DNA of 64,000 nucleotides from Syntrophobacterales bacterium (GCA_019429105.1 JAHYJE010000015.1:1-64000), one strand, 5' to 3'. Positions 54,087-62,916 are shown, numbered from the stretch's first letter. Numbers and translations: made by a program. Notes: generated from the letters alone by a model not told the origin.

Positions 54087-54395
54087 TTAGCGTTCACGAA
54101 ATCGTGACAATGTATCAGCGTCTGCAGATTCTCTTTTCAAAAAGGACATTCCCAGCATGCTGGTCAGAAAACTCTGAATGTCCTGTTCCAGCCGTGCACC
54201 AGGAACGTCATAAGCAGCGGCCAATTGAGCCGTTATCTCCTCCTTGGTATTGCTGCCGTTGCAAAGCTCCAAGAGCAGCGCCCCGGTCTTGTTGGCATAC
54301 ACGAGCTTTCCGGATTCTGGATCAAACAGGTAGGCGCCGTCGCCTTCTTTTCTAAAAATTATTCGCTCATTGCGAATAAAGATTGTTTCTTCTAT
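54087..54395 (-). CDS. PqqD-like protein with no standard start codon
   Basis: 102 residues if started at ATA 54395. The reading frame encodes IFRKEGDGAYLFDPESGKL and VYANKTGALLLELCNGSN, PqqD blocks that lie upstream of the first in-frame ATG (54302), so the shorter 71-residue form would lack half the domain. No ATG, GTG or TTG occurs in frame before an upstream stop, but AGAGG lies at normal distance from ATA (codons ATA GAA GAA). The start is therefore either AUA or a sequence change from ATG. First gene of the operon with the HD-GYP and HprK-like proteins. Confidence 0.6.
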   Translation of the reverse strand: MEETIFIRNERIIFRKEGDGAYLFDPESGKLVYANKTGALLLELCNGSNTKEEITAQLAAAYDVPGARLEQDIQSFLTSMLGMSFLKRESADADTLSRFRER

Positions 54396-54743
54396 TGTGC
54401 ACCTCTTTAAAAAACAGTGTTGTGCTTATTCCTATAATTTTATGAAGAATCAATATATAAATATTTAACTATTTACAAGAAAAAAACGCTATTGTTTACA
54501 AACCTCAACTCAAACCACGAATTTTTTTAACTGCCTTCGGGGAACGATGGACATAGCTTCTCTTCTTGCTGCTCAGTGCCAACTCTGCCGGACGGGCGGA
54601 CTTGTTGCCGGGCCTTAACTCCCAAGCTTGCGGAAACGCAGCGACCGAAAAAGAGGCGGTAAAACAAAAAACCCCTCTTGGGATGACGATTTTTACCGTC
54701 ATCCCAAGAGGGGGCCCGTTAGTCGCTTTTCGTGAACCGCCGG
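54396..54743. other. Intergenic region with A+T-rich promoter DNA and a terminator
   Basis: No gene. The part 54410-54500 is A+T-rich and probably holds the promoter of the PqqD-HD-GYP-HprK operon (minus strand). The part from 54672 holds the terminator hairpin of the oxidoreductase operon. Confidence 0.5.
54672..54713 (-). terminator. Strong hairpin terminator of the aldehyde oxidoreductase operon
   Basis: CCCCTCTTGGGATGACG (54672-54688) pairs perfectly with CGTCATCCCAAGAGGGG (54697-54713): 17 bp with an 8-base loop. On the minus strand it is followed by a T tract (TTTTTTGTTTT), as expected for termination 30 bases after the ferredoxin gene. Confidence 0.85.
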
Positions 54744-55241
54744 TCAGGCTCTTTCTTCTATTGCCAGAGCTTGTTTCCCCGCCGCAGACTGACGCGCGGC
54801 GCCCTCTCTTTTCTTGAGCGAACTGACCTTGTCCGCCGTGACAAACTCAATAGCTTTTACTTCGCAAAACCGGGCGCACTGAGGATCGCCGTCGCATAAA
54901 TCGCATTTAAAAACCTTGCGCGCCATCGTATTGTAATTCATCGCCCCGAAGGGACAGATGCTGACACACGAACGACAGCCGATACAGACATCGTAATTGA
55001 CCTTCATAAAGCCGAATTCCTTGTCCCGGGAAATGGCGCCCACCGGACAGACGCTCTGACAGGGCGCATCCTCGCACTGCTGGCAGATCATCGGAACATA
55101 TCGGCCTTCATCCTCCCATTTCACGACTTGGATTCTGCTTTTTGACGGGTTGGACACCCCTTCATGTTTAACAGAACAAACGAGTTCGCAGAGGCGACAG
55201 CCGGTGCATTTTTCGTAATTAACCGTCAGAATTTTCTCCAT
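54744..55241 (-). CDS. Four-cluster ferredoxin-type electron-transfer subunit
   Basis: 165 residues. Four cysteine groups, CTGCRLCELVC, CQQCEDAPCQSVCP, CIGCRSCVSICP and CDLCDGDPQCARFC, indicate up to four 4Fe-4S clusters, as in HycB/AorA-type electron-transfer subunits. GGAGAG ribosome-binding site. Lies 21 bases after the aldehyde oxidoreductase gene and should accept electrons from it. BamB/BamC of benzoyl-CoA reductase have a similar layout, but the other bam genes are missing. Confidence 0.88.
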   Translation of the reverse strand: MEKILTVNYEKCTGCRLCELVCSVKHEGVSNPSKSRIQVVKWEDEGRYVPMICQQCEDAPCQSVCPVGAISRDKEFGFMKVNYDVCIGCRSCVSICPFGAMNYNTMARKVFKCDLCDGDPQCARFCEVKAIEFVTADKVSSLKKREGAARQSAAGKQALAIEERA

Positions 55242-55262
55242 TATTCTCTCCTCTGTTTTTAT

Positions 55263-57203
55263 CTAAAGCAAATGGGTTGGCTCTTGCTCCAGCCCCAGTC
55301 GTGTTAAGGTTGCTTGCGTCGGGACGCCTTCTTTGTCCCAGCCGTGATGTCCATAGAACTCATCAACCATAACGTCGAACTTCTTCCGATCGATCATGAT
55401 GCCGATAACATCCGGCGCTCCTCTGAGACAAGGCTCATCAAAATAACGATGATTGAGCATATCGCCCTTGACCAGATCGTAGCGCGTCAGCCCCTCCCGC
55501 AAATTGAAAAGCCTCTCCATATTGTTGCTGCGCTCGGCAGCGTCCCAAATATCCTTGGGGGTCAGCTCAAGACCCGTGTTGAGATAAATCGCCCGGGGCC
55601 AATCCTCGAAATTCGGCAACGTCGCCCCTAAAAACGTAGTGTGATATTTGCAGATTCCTATAGAATCAACCGCCATGTAGCAGTTTTCCTGCCAAAAAAC
55701 CTGCCAGGGTTTCCCAATATACTCCATTGAATCGGAGGAGAGAGGGCCTTCGTAGGGGACCGGGCTGCTGTAAATCTTGCGCAGCACGCTCTCGGGAAGG
55801 TGATACAGGTCGATGGCAGGCCGACTCCGCAAATGGTCGGAACCGCGGGACGAGGTTGCTATATTCAAAGCGAGACCGGGGGTGGCTCGTTCATCGGAAT
55901 GGAGGTTGTTCATCCCTTTGACCTGGATCAGATAATCGAAAGAATGCTTGCCGATTTTCTCGGATGCCGGGATTCCCCCATCGGCCAGAACATTGCCCAG
56001 CCAGCCTTTGCGGGTACAAATGCGGTGGATCATCTCTATTAAAGCGTCCGCATTGCTGAACCGGAGATCAATGCCGTCGGTTTCCTTGCTGGTGATGATT
56101 CCCAATTCGTAGAGTTCCATCGCCCAGGAGATGATGCTGCCGATTTCCAGATTATCCACGCCGTACTGATTCACCAGATAGTTGGCGGTCAGAACCGTCT
56201 CGGCCTTGTTGCAATCCGGCTCACTGCCGAAAGCGCCGAAGGACGTATATTCGGGTCCCTCATTGTATATCCCGGCATAAGGGCCGGATGGTATTCTGTA
56301 CTGGGCGCGGCAATGCACCTGGCAGCCGAAACACCCCGTCATGTGATACGGCCCCATGGTTTCGGTCGCGATATCGTCCAGTGATTCCGGTTCAAGTTCG
56401 TCAGCATTCTCCATCTGATTGAACTGGAAGTTCCTGGTGCGAATGCCTCCCCAGCTATTGGTGGCCCCCCAGATAAAATGCGTTCCCAATGTGCCCTGGG
56501 TTTTGTTAACCTTGGCGGTGGTGATCTGCTCGATGAATTTTTTGTTGAATTCCAGAGCTTCCAACGGGTGGGCGATTTTGACATCCATTGTGCCGCGGAC
56601 GGCAACAGCCTTGAGGTTTTTCGAGCCCATCACGCATCCCATGCCGGTGCGTCCGCCGGCATTCTTAATTCCGGTCATCACATTGGCATACGTTACAAGA
56701 TTTTCTCCGGCCTGACCGATGACGGCGCTTTTTATTTCCTGATCCCCCAATTCCTCGCGGATGGCCCATTGAGTCTCCGTTGATGATTTGCCCCATAATT
56801 TCACGGCGTCGCGGATTTCAATCTGGCCGTTGTGGATCCACAGATAGACTGGTTTCTCCGCCTTGCCGGTAATGACCAGGTGGTGGAAGTCCGCCCAGGC
56901 CATTTCCGCGGAGAAAAACCCCCCCATGTTCGTACTCCCCAAAAGACCGGTAAGGGGGGATTTGGCCATGATGTGCGTTCGCGATGTAGCGGAGGCGCAG
57001 GTGGCTGTAAGCAATCCCCCGCTGATGATTAAGGTGTTTTCCGGACCAAGCGGGTCACAGCCTTGCGGTGCGTTATTGAAAAGCAGATAGGCGTCCAACC
57101 CCCGGCCGCCTATAAATTTCTTTCTTACTTCCAGGGGAATGGGCTTGATCTCTGATTTACCGGTAGAGAGATCAATGTATGCTATTTTCCGGTCCAATGC
57201 CAT
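55263..57203 (-). CDS. aor: Tungsten-dependent aldehyde:ferredoxin oxidoreductase family protein
   Basis: 646 residues. KSPLTGLLGSTNMGGFFSAE is the N-terminal pterin-binding region, RTGMGCVMGSKNLKA a second one, and GCFGCQVHC with a distant Cys (SIGICKYHT) supplies the 4Fe-4S ligands. Interconverts aldehydes and acids, or acts on a related acyl substrate, with ferredoxin as electron partner. Preceded by a zinc-ribbon gene and followed by a ferredoxin. The tungstate transporter at 8160-10858 would supply the metal. Exact substrate not predictable. Confidence 0.9.
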   Translation of the reverse strand: MALDRKIAYIDLSTGKSEIKPIPLEVRKKFIGGRGLDAYLLFNNAPQGCDPLGPENTLIISGGLLTATCASATSRTHIMAKSPLTGLLGSTNMGGFFSAEMAWADFHHLVITGKAEKPVYLWIHNGQIEIRDAVKLWGKSSTETQWAIREELGDQEIKSAVIGQAGENLVTYANVMTGIKNAGGRTGMGCVMGSKNLKAVAVRGTMDVKIAHPLEALEFNKKFIEQITTAKVNKTQGTLGTHFIWGATNSWGGIRTRNFQFNQMENADELEPESLDDIATETMGPYHMTGCFGCQVHCRAQYRIPSGPYAGIYNEGPEYTSFGAFGSEPDCNKAETVLTANYLVNQYGVDNLEIGSIISWAMELYELGIITSKETDGIDLRFSNADALIEMIHRICTRKGWLGNVLADGGIPASEKIGKHSFDYLIQVKGMNNLHSDERATPGLALNIATSSRGSDHLRSRPAIDLYHLPESVLRKIYSSPVPYEGPLSSDSMEYIGKPWQVFWQENCYMAVDSIGICKYHTTFLGATLPNFEDWPRAIYLNTGLELTPKDIWDAAERSNNMERLFNLREGLTRYDLVKGDMLNHRYFDEPCLRGAPDVIGIMIDRKKFDVMVDEFYGHHGWDKEGVPTQATLTRLGLEQEPTHLL

Positions 57204-57223
57204 TTTGCGTTCCTCCTCTTCTT

Positions 57224-57505
57224 CTATAGGGAACCGTCTTTAGACGCTTCTAATTTTTTTTTCGCCATTACCTCTTCCGCTAACTTGCGGTTAACCTCCC
57301 AGACAGGACCGCGGATTCTCGGCAGCTCCGGCGTCACCCAGAAAAGTCGATATGACATCCCGCAGACCGGGCAGGTAATCTGCATGCTTCCAGGAGCAGG
57401 CTCCAGCCGTCCCATGCAGCTTGGGTTCATGCATCTGACCTTGCCGTATGTTCTCGTCTTGCGAAGCGATTCCGATGCGGAAACTTTCTCGTTCTCTATA
57501 GCCAT
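57224..57505 (-). CDS. Zinc-ribbon accessory protein of the oxidoreductase operon
   Basis: 93 residues from ATG 57505, with AAGGAG eight bases upstream; the frame extends further but without a ribosome-binding site. CMNPSCMGRLEP and CPVCGMSYRL form a zinc ribbon or rubredoxin-like site; the rest is helical and basic. First gene of the operon. Role (assembly or regulation) unknown; I do not recognise a family. Confidence 0.6.
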   Translation of the reverse strand: MAIENEKVSASESLRKTRTYGKVRCMNPSCMGRLEPAPGSMQITCPVCGMSYRLFWVTPELPRIRGPVWEVNRKLAEEVMAKKKLEASKDGSL

Positions 57506-57684
57506 TTCACACTCCTTATAACTGTCGTCAATGTTAGGTCGCATATAGATATTCGGGTTTCTTTTATAAAAACCGTTCCTGGATGTCAAGCTCTTTCAAA
57601 TTAAAATATTCTTGACAGCCGACGTTTGTTTAGTGTAGCAGGATATCGTATGTATTATAAAAAATATTTTTATGGTGCTAAAAA

Positions 57685-58158
57685 ATGTCTTTAAAAGAAA
57701 GCTCGCGGGAGGATGAAATTAACGAATCCGTGGAAAACCATGACAACAATATAACCAGCCACGAATGTAATGAGGCAAATAAAGCCTTGCAGGCAGCATA
57801 CCTCTGGATGAAACACCGAAAGGAGGGCATGGAAAAACGTAAATACACGGAGAGCATAATTTTTATCATTACCGGGGAGGGACGTATCACCGGCTGGACG
57901 GCAGCAGCCGCCCAATTGGTAAAACCCCTGCTTGACAACCTTCAAGCTATTAATATAAATGATTTTCTGAAAATAACAGATGGGCGCTCCATTCAGGACG
58001 TTGTTGCCTTGGCAATGCCTTCTTTTCCTTATAGCATCAGGGCGGTTTGTACCTCTGAATTACAGTGCGGTAAAATGTTCACCATCAAGATTACCAGCAT
58101 CGTTGTGGAGGAAAAGGATTTATTTTTTCTGGTCTTATATCCCGACAAGGAAGAATAG
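57685..58158 (+). CDS. PAS-like orphan protein
   Basis: 157 residues. An acidic, helical N-terminal part (about 1-50) leads into IIFIITGEGRITGWTAAAAQLV, which resembles a PAS domain core, then LKITDGRSIQDVVALA and two strands ending LFFLVLYPD. No output domain is attached, so it would act by binding a partner. No strong ribosome-binding site. Sits between the aor operon and the ExeA-like ATPase on the origin side. Confidence 0.5.
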   Translation: MSLKESSREDEINESVENHDNNITSHECNEANKALQAAYLWMKHRKEGMEKRKYTESIIFIITGEGRITGWTAAAAQLVKPLLDNLQAININDFLKITDGRSIQDVVALAMPSFPYSIRAVCTSELQCGKMFTIKITSIVVEEKDLFFLVLYPDKEE

Positions 58159-58218
58159 AAATTTATTGTCTGTTCTGACTTACAATTTCCGTACATGACA
58201 TAGAAAAAGGGTGAGAAA

Positions 58219-59013
58219 GTGTATTTGGAATATTGGGGTTTGCAAAAATATCCTTTTGAAAATACGCCTGACCCGGAGTTTTTTTTCTTTTCGCCAGAAC
58301 ACGAAGAGGCGCTCTCGCGGCTCACCTATGGAGTTAGACGCAACAAGGGCGCTTTACTGCTGACCGGAGCAATCGGCTGTGGCAAAACATTGCTAAGCCG
58401 TGTTTTCATAAAACAGATGCAACATGAAAATATTGATATCGGTCTGATTGCCAACCCCTCCCCGGAACCATTAGGTTTCCTTAGTGAAACCCTTTACCAG
58501 TTCGGTCTTAACTCACAAGCCGCAACCAAAACGGAAATGCTCAAAATCCTGAACAACAAACTGATGGAAAATTCCAACAAAAGCGCTATTTCCCTGCTCA
58601 TCATTGACGAGGCTCAGACAATATACAAGGAGACCTTTGACGAGATTCGCATGCTCTTGAATTTTCAGATGAACGACCGCTATTTATTAAATTTGCTCTT
58701 CCTGGGGCAGCCAGAGTTGCGGGAGATGATAGTAGGCAATAAACAACTCGATCAGCGCATCGCCATCCGCTATCACCTCAACCCATTGAGCCGCAGCGAT
58801 ACGACAAGGTATATACTTTTTCGTCTGGATAAAGCGGGACTTAAAAAAAATATCTTTTCCGATGAAGCGTTGGAAACCATCTACGCATACTCTGGAGGCG
58901 TTCCTCGTAAGATAAACAATATCTGTGACTTGTCCCTGTTAATCGGTTTTAGCTTAAAAGTAGAGCTAATCGATCAGCGTATCGTCTCGGGGATCATCAA
59001 AGATTCATTATAA
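58219..59013 (+). CDS. ExeA-like AAA ATPase
   Basis: 264 residues from GTG 58219 (preceded by GGGTGAG). YWGLQKYPFENTPDPEFFF is the ExeA/GspA opening, GAIGCGKT the Walker A motif and LLIIDEAQT Walker B; LGQPELREMI and SGGVPRKINNICD follow as in ExeA and PEP-CTERM/exosortase-associated ATPases. Such proteins usually serve secretion or polysaccharide export, or peptidoglycan insertion of secretins. None of those genes is here, so the job is open. Shares a superfamily with the transposition ATPase at 2159-2965. Confidence 0.85.
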   Translation: MYLEYWGLQKYPFENTPDPEFFFFSPEHEEALSRLTYGVRRNKGALLLTGAIGCGKTLLSRVFIKQMQHENIDIGLIANPSPEPLGFLSETLYQFGLNSQAATKTEMLKILNNKLMENSNKSAISLLIIDEAQTIYKETFDEIRMLLNFQMNDRYLLNLLFLGQPELREMIVGNKQLDQRIAIRYHLNPLSRSDTTRYILFRLDKAGLKKNIFSDEALETIYAYSGGVPRKINNICDLSLLIGFSLKVELIDQRIVSGIIKDSL

Positions 59014-59097
59014 ACCTTGTGCTCGCACGCCGACTGCGGAAAAATACCTTAACGAAAGTCTTCTCTCTACACAAATCATTATAATTGCACGCGTTTT

Positions 59098-59796
59098 ATG
59101 AATGAATATCTACATGATAGCAATAAAAGTTTACCTATCTCGGAGGTGTCCTCCGAACTGCAACAAGGGGCAGCAAAAATAGGTGTTAAGGTTGATCAGA
59201 ATCAACTATCCCTTTTTGTGCAATACTATCAAGAATTGCTATTTTGGAACCGGCAGATAAATCTTATCTCCGAACATTCCGCAGGCGAGATAATAGAACG
59301 CCATTTTATCGATTCCCTGACCCCGCTTCCCTTGCTGAAGAAAGAAAACGAATTTCTCCTGGATTTGGGAAGCGGCGGCGGCTTCCCGGGGATTCCCCTG
59401 AAGATCATGGCGCCGGACCTGAATGTTGTTCTTGTCGATGCCTCAAGAAAAAAAACATCGTTTCTCTCGCATATAGTACGCATCCTGAAGCTAACCGAAG
59501 TAACGGTAATTCGAGGACGCATCGAAGACTTGGCGGCAGGGAAGGAGTGGGTGGCAAAGTTTGACACGGTGATCTCCAGGGCGGCCCTTAAACTGCCCCA
59601 ACTGATTGTTTTTGCATCTTCTTTTCTGAAACGAGGTGGTCAGCTTATCGCCCTGAAAGGTCTTGCAGGGCATGACGAAGATAAGGCAGCCGAGGTCGCC
59701 GCCCTGTCCGCGGGAATGACTTTTTCAGGTGAGGCGGCAGCAGAATTAGAAAAAAATCATTCACTGAAAAAATTAATAGTTTACAGGAGATTATGA
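59098..59796 (+). CDS. rsmG: 16S rRNA (guanine527-N7)-methyltransferase RsmG
   Basis: 232 residues. LLDLGSGGGFPGIPLKI binds AdoMet; FWNRQINLIS and RHFIDSLTPL are the RsmG N-terminal blocks and SRAALKLPQLI a downstream one. Methylates G527 of 16S rRNA. Followed about 100 bases later by parA-parB, the classic rsmG-parA-parB order near bacterial origins. Confidence 0.94.
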   Translation: MNEYLHDSNKSLPISEVSSELQQGAAKIGVKVDQNQLSLFVQYYQELLFWNRQINLISEHSAGEIIERHFIDSLTPLPLLKKENEFLLDLGSGGGFPGIPLKIMAPDLNVVLVDASRKKTSFLSHIVRILKLTEVTVIRGRIEDLAAGKEWVAKFDTVISRAALKLPQLIVFASSFLKRGGQLIALKGLAGHDEDKAAEVAALSAGMTFSGEAAAELEKNHSLKKLIVYRRL

Positions 59797-59892
59797 TTTA
59801 CTTTTTTTAAAAAAATATTGCCCCTGGCGGCGATTTTGTGTTAGCGTCAATTCGTTTGATGGATTATTCTTGCTGTTCCCTTTTTAGGTATT

Positions 59893-60663
59893 ATGAGAAA
59901 AATAATAAGCGTAGCCAATCAGAAGGGAGGGGTCGGGAAGACCACGACTGCGATAAATTTATCGGCCTCTCTGGCTGCCGCTGAAAAAACGACCTTGCTG
60001 ATAGACGCGGATTCTCAGGGGAATGCCTCCAGCGGCATGGGCATAACTCCTGAAAATATAAAAGATAAAAATCTATATCGCTGTTTGATCGATAATTATC
60101 CGTTAAGCCGGGCTGCCATCAAAACTCAGATGCCGCACCTTGATATAATTCCTGCCAATCAGGATCTGGTCGGGGTCGAACTGGAGTTCATCTCTTTGGC
60201 AGACAGGGAAAAAAGACTAAAAAATCTCTTAAGAAACCTTGAAACCGATTACGATTACGTTATTATTGATTGTCCGCCCTCTCTTGGTTTTCTGACTGTC
60301 AATGCTCTGGTGGCCTCGGATTGCCTGTTGGTTCCCCTGCAATGCGAGTATTTTGCGATGGAGGGAATGGGCCATCTGCTCAACACAATGGAAATAATAA
60401 GAAAACATTTGAATCCGACGCTGTATTTGGCCGGCATTCTACTGACGATGTACGATTCGAGAAATTTACTGTCGCGACGAGTAAGTGATGATGTGCGTTC
60501 CCATTTTGGCGAACTTGTTTTTAAAACGCTTATTCCCCGGAATGTGCGCTTGTCGGAAAGTCCCAGTCACGGACTCCCCATCATTCTTTATGATATCAAG
60601 TCCCGCGGCGCCGTCTCTTATATGGAATTGGCGGAAGAAATAATCAATAACGGGAGGATGTAA
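59893..60663 (+). CDS. parA: Chromosome partitioning ATPase ParA (Soj)
   Basis: 256 residues. ANQKGGVGKTTTAINLSASLA is the deviant Walker A (partly quoted) of Soj/ParA, with DADSQGNASSGMG and DCPPSLGFLTVNAL. Binds DNA non-specifically and, with ParB, moves the origin region. Its stop overlaps the parB start (TAATG-type), so the two are coupled. Confidence 0.95.
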   Translation: MRKIISVANQKGGVGKTTTAINLSASLAAAEKTTLLIDADSQGNASSGMGITPENIKDKNLYRCLIDNYPLSRAAIKTQMPHLDIIPANQDLVGVELEFISLADREKRLKNLLRNLETDYDYVIIDCPPSLGFLTVNALVASDCLLVPLQCEYFAMEGMGHLLNTMEIIRKHLNPTLYLAGILLTMYDSRNLLSRRVSDDVRSHFGELVFKTLIPRNVRLSESPSHGLPIILYDIKSRGAVSYMELAEEIINNGRM

Positions 60664-61511
60664 TGTCGCGGACAAATTCCCTGGGCAAGGGCCTGGGCGC
60701 AATGTTTCCTGATCTAATCAACAATGCTGGAGACAGGCCGGCTTTTGTCATGTGCGGCATTGAAGAACTCACGCCCAACCGCTTCCAGCCTCGCTCGGAT
60801 TTCAACGATGACGCGCAAAAAGAGTTAATAGCATCGATTAAAACAAATGGCGTTATTCAGCCGATCATCGTCCGCAAGACGCAAAACAGCTATGAGATAA
60901 TAGCGGGCGAGAGGCGCTGGCGGGCGGCTCAGGCCTCTGGCATGAAAGAAGTTCCTGTTGTCATACGTAAAGCGAGCGATCGTGATTTGGCAGAACTTTC
61001 TCTTGTAGAAAACATCCAAAGAGAAGCACTCAATCCCATAGAAGAAGCAAAGGCATATCAGGTGCTTTCCAGTGATTTCTCGCTTTCCCAGGATGACATT
61101 TCCACCCGGGTAGGCAAGGACCGCTCCACAATCGCCAATACCATCCGACTGCTTAAATTGCCGGCCGAAATACAGAAAGATGTAATAAGTAAGAGCATAA
61201 CCGCCGGACATGCGCGGGCGCTGCTTTCTCTGGACCGTCCCGAATTGCAGCTTAACGCCTTGAGAACCATCAAGAAAAGGGAATTAAATGTACGCGAAAC
61301 GGAAGGTTTAATCAAAAGGCTTAAAAGCAGCCAAGGAAAAAATGACAAAAAATCTTCGGATCCATATATCGATGATGTGCAAAAAACATTATCATCACAT
61401 CTACTTACACGTGTTAAAATAAAATCCGGGAAAAAAGCCGGGTATATAGAGATAAAATACGCCAACCCCTCAGAACTGGACCGTCTTACCCGCTACCTTC
61501 TGGAACGGTGA
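60663..61511 (+). CDS. parB: Chromosome partitioning protein ParB (Spo0J)
   Basis: 282 residues. NRFQPRSDF, the ParB box AGERRWRAAQASG (CTPase region) and the helix-turn-helix STRVGKDRSTIANTIRLL are clear; the C-terminal dimer domain follows a linker (KSSQGKNDKKSS). Binds parS and spreads. I did not find a parS palindrome (TGTTTCACGTGAAACA type) in this window. Confidence 0.95.
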   Translation: MSRTNSLGKGLGAMFPDLINNAGDRPAFVMCGIEELTPNRFQPRSDFNDDAQKELIASIKTNGVIQPIIVRKTQNSYEIIAGERRWRAAQASGMKEVPVVIRKASDRDLAELSLVENIQREALNPIEEAKAYQVLSSDFSLSQDDISTRVGKDRSTIANTIRLLKLPAEIQKDVISKSITAGHARALLSLDRPELQLNALRTIKKRELNVRETEGLIKRLKSSQGKNDKKSSDPYIDDVQKTLSSHLLTRVKIKSGKKAGYIEIKYANPSELDRLTRYLLER

Positions 61512-61520
61512 AAAATTAAT

Positions 61521-61540
61521 TTATCAACCTCTGTTGATAA
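61521..61540. promoter_or_regulatory. Paired DnaA-box-like sites upstream of dnaA
   Basis: TTATCAAC (61521-61528) and GTTGATAA (61533-61540) form a perfect inverted repeat, each close to the DnaA box TTATCCACA. They lie between parB and dnaA and could control dnaA expression or form part of the origin. Confidence 0.6.
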
Positions 61541-61569
61541 CAATGTTTATAAGCTCGGGTATCATCTGT

Positions 61570-62916
61570 ATGCTTTGGAATAAAGTTGCTAAAATCATAA
61601 AGGAAAAAATAACCAAGCAGAATTTCGATACATGGATAATGCCCATTCAAGTAAGATCTCTTGAAGAGGGTAATCTTTGTTTAAACGTTCCGAATCGTTT
61701 TTTTAGAGACTGGTTGCAGGAAAATTATTTATTTCTAATACGGGAAGCGCTTTTATCAGTAACTGGACTAAATTATGATGTTGAGTTTATTATTGCAGAC
61801 AACCCTCGTAAAAACAACTCTCCCTCTATCAAAACTGATGAGTCAATATTGGACAACGGTAAAACAAAACACAAACAAGAACGAGTGCACAAGACGCTTA
61901 ATTCTAATTATAGTTTTGACCGTTTCATTGTTGGAGCAAGCAATCAATTCGCCCACGCCGCCGCTGTTGCTGTTGCAGAACAGCCGGCAAAAAATTACAA
62001 TCCTTTGTTTATATATGGCGGCGTGGGATTGGGAAAAACCCATTTAATAAATGCTATTGGTTTAAAAGCCCTTCAGCTCTTTCCAGACATGAATGTGGTA
62101 TATGTCTCGGCAGAGGTTTTTATGAACGACCTGATAAATTGCATTCGCTTTGACAAAATGCAGAAATTTAGAGAAAGGTTTAGAAATATAGATTGCCTTC
62201 TTATCGATGATATCCAGTTTCTCGCCGGCAAAGACAGAACCCAGGAAGAGTTTTTTCATACATTCAATACCCTGCATGACGCTGGTAAACAAATTGTTGT
62301 TACAAGCGATAAATTTCCCAAAGATATCGAAAATTTAGAAGGAAGATTGAGGTCTCGTTTCGAATGGGGGTTAATTGCCGACATACAACCTCCGGATATC
62401 GAAACAAGAATGGCAATATTAGAAAAAAAGGCCAGTGAAAACAGCGTTGTGTTGCCAGGAGAGGTTTCTCTTTTTTTAGCAACGCAATCTGAATCCAACA
62501 TCCGGGAATTAGAAGGATATCTTGTCAGGGTATCAGCATATTCCTCTTTAACCTCCAGACCTATTGATATCGATCTTACAAAAGAGGTGTTAAAGCAACT
62601 TCTATATAAAACAGAAAAAAAAGAAATATCTATTGACGACATCACAAAAGTGGTGTGTTCTCAATTAGGCGTAAAAATTCAAGACGTTAAATCAAATAAG
62701 AAAAATAAAAATATTGCAGAAGCGCGCCAGATTGCGATGTTTCTGGCAAGAGAGATGACAAATTCTTCATTTCCTGATATAGGAGAAAAGATAGGAGGAA
62801 GGGACCATTCTACGGTCATATATTCTTTTAATAAAATTAAGAAGAAATTGCAGACTGATAAACAGTTGATAGGGGTTGTGGAAAAGATAAAAAAAATTAT
62901 TATTAAAAATAATTAG
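61570..62916 (+). CDS. dnaA: Replication initiator DnaA
   Basis: 448 residues from ATG 61570 (MLWNKVAKIIKEKI), which matches the usual N-terminus; ATGs at 61543 and upstream exist but would add unmatched residues. Domain I is NFDTWIMPI; domain III has Walker A GGVGLGKTH and LLIDDIQFLAGK; domain IV ends with the signature GGRDHSTVIYSF, the DNA-recognition helix. Assembles on DnaA boxes to open the origin. The gene is notably A+T-rich compared with the first 57 kb. Confidence 0.95.
   Translation: MLWNKVAKIIKEKITKQNFDTWIMPIQVRSLEEGNLCLNVPNRFFRDWLQENYLFLIREALLSVTGLNYDVEFIIADNPRKNNSPSIKTDESILDNGKTKHKQERVHKTLNSNYSFDRFIVGASNQFAHAAAVAVAEQPAKNYNPLFIYGGVGLGKTHLINAIGLKALQLFPDMNVVYVSAEVFMNDLINCIRFDKMQKFRERFRNIDCLLIDDIQFLAGKDRTQEEFFHTFNTLHDAGKQIVVTSDKFPKDIENLEGRLRSRFEWGLIADIQPPDIETRMAILEKKASENSVVLPGEVSLFLATQSESNIRELEGYLVRVSAYSSLTSRPIDIDLTKEVLKQLLYKTEKKEISIDDITKVVCSQLGVKIQDVKSNKKNKNIAEARQIAMFLAREMTNSSFPDIGEKIGGRDHSTVIYSFNKIKKKLQTDKQLIGVVEKIKKIIIKNN

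Noticed and set aside
54744-57203. Benzoyl-CoA reductase BamB-BamC
   Set aside because: The size and order fit, but no BamD-I genes are near and the large subunit has general aldehyde oxidoreductase features, so the broader name is safer.
58159-61569. parS site near parAB
   Set aside because: No TGTTTCACGTGAAACA-like palindrome was found by eye between 58 and 64 kb; it may lie outside the window.
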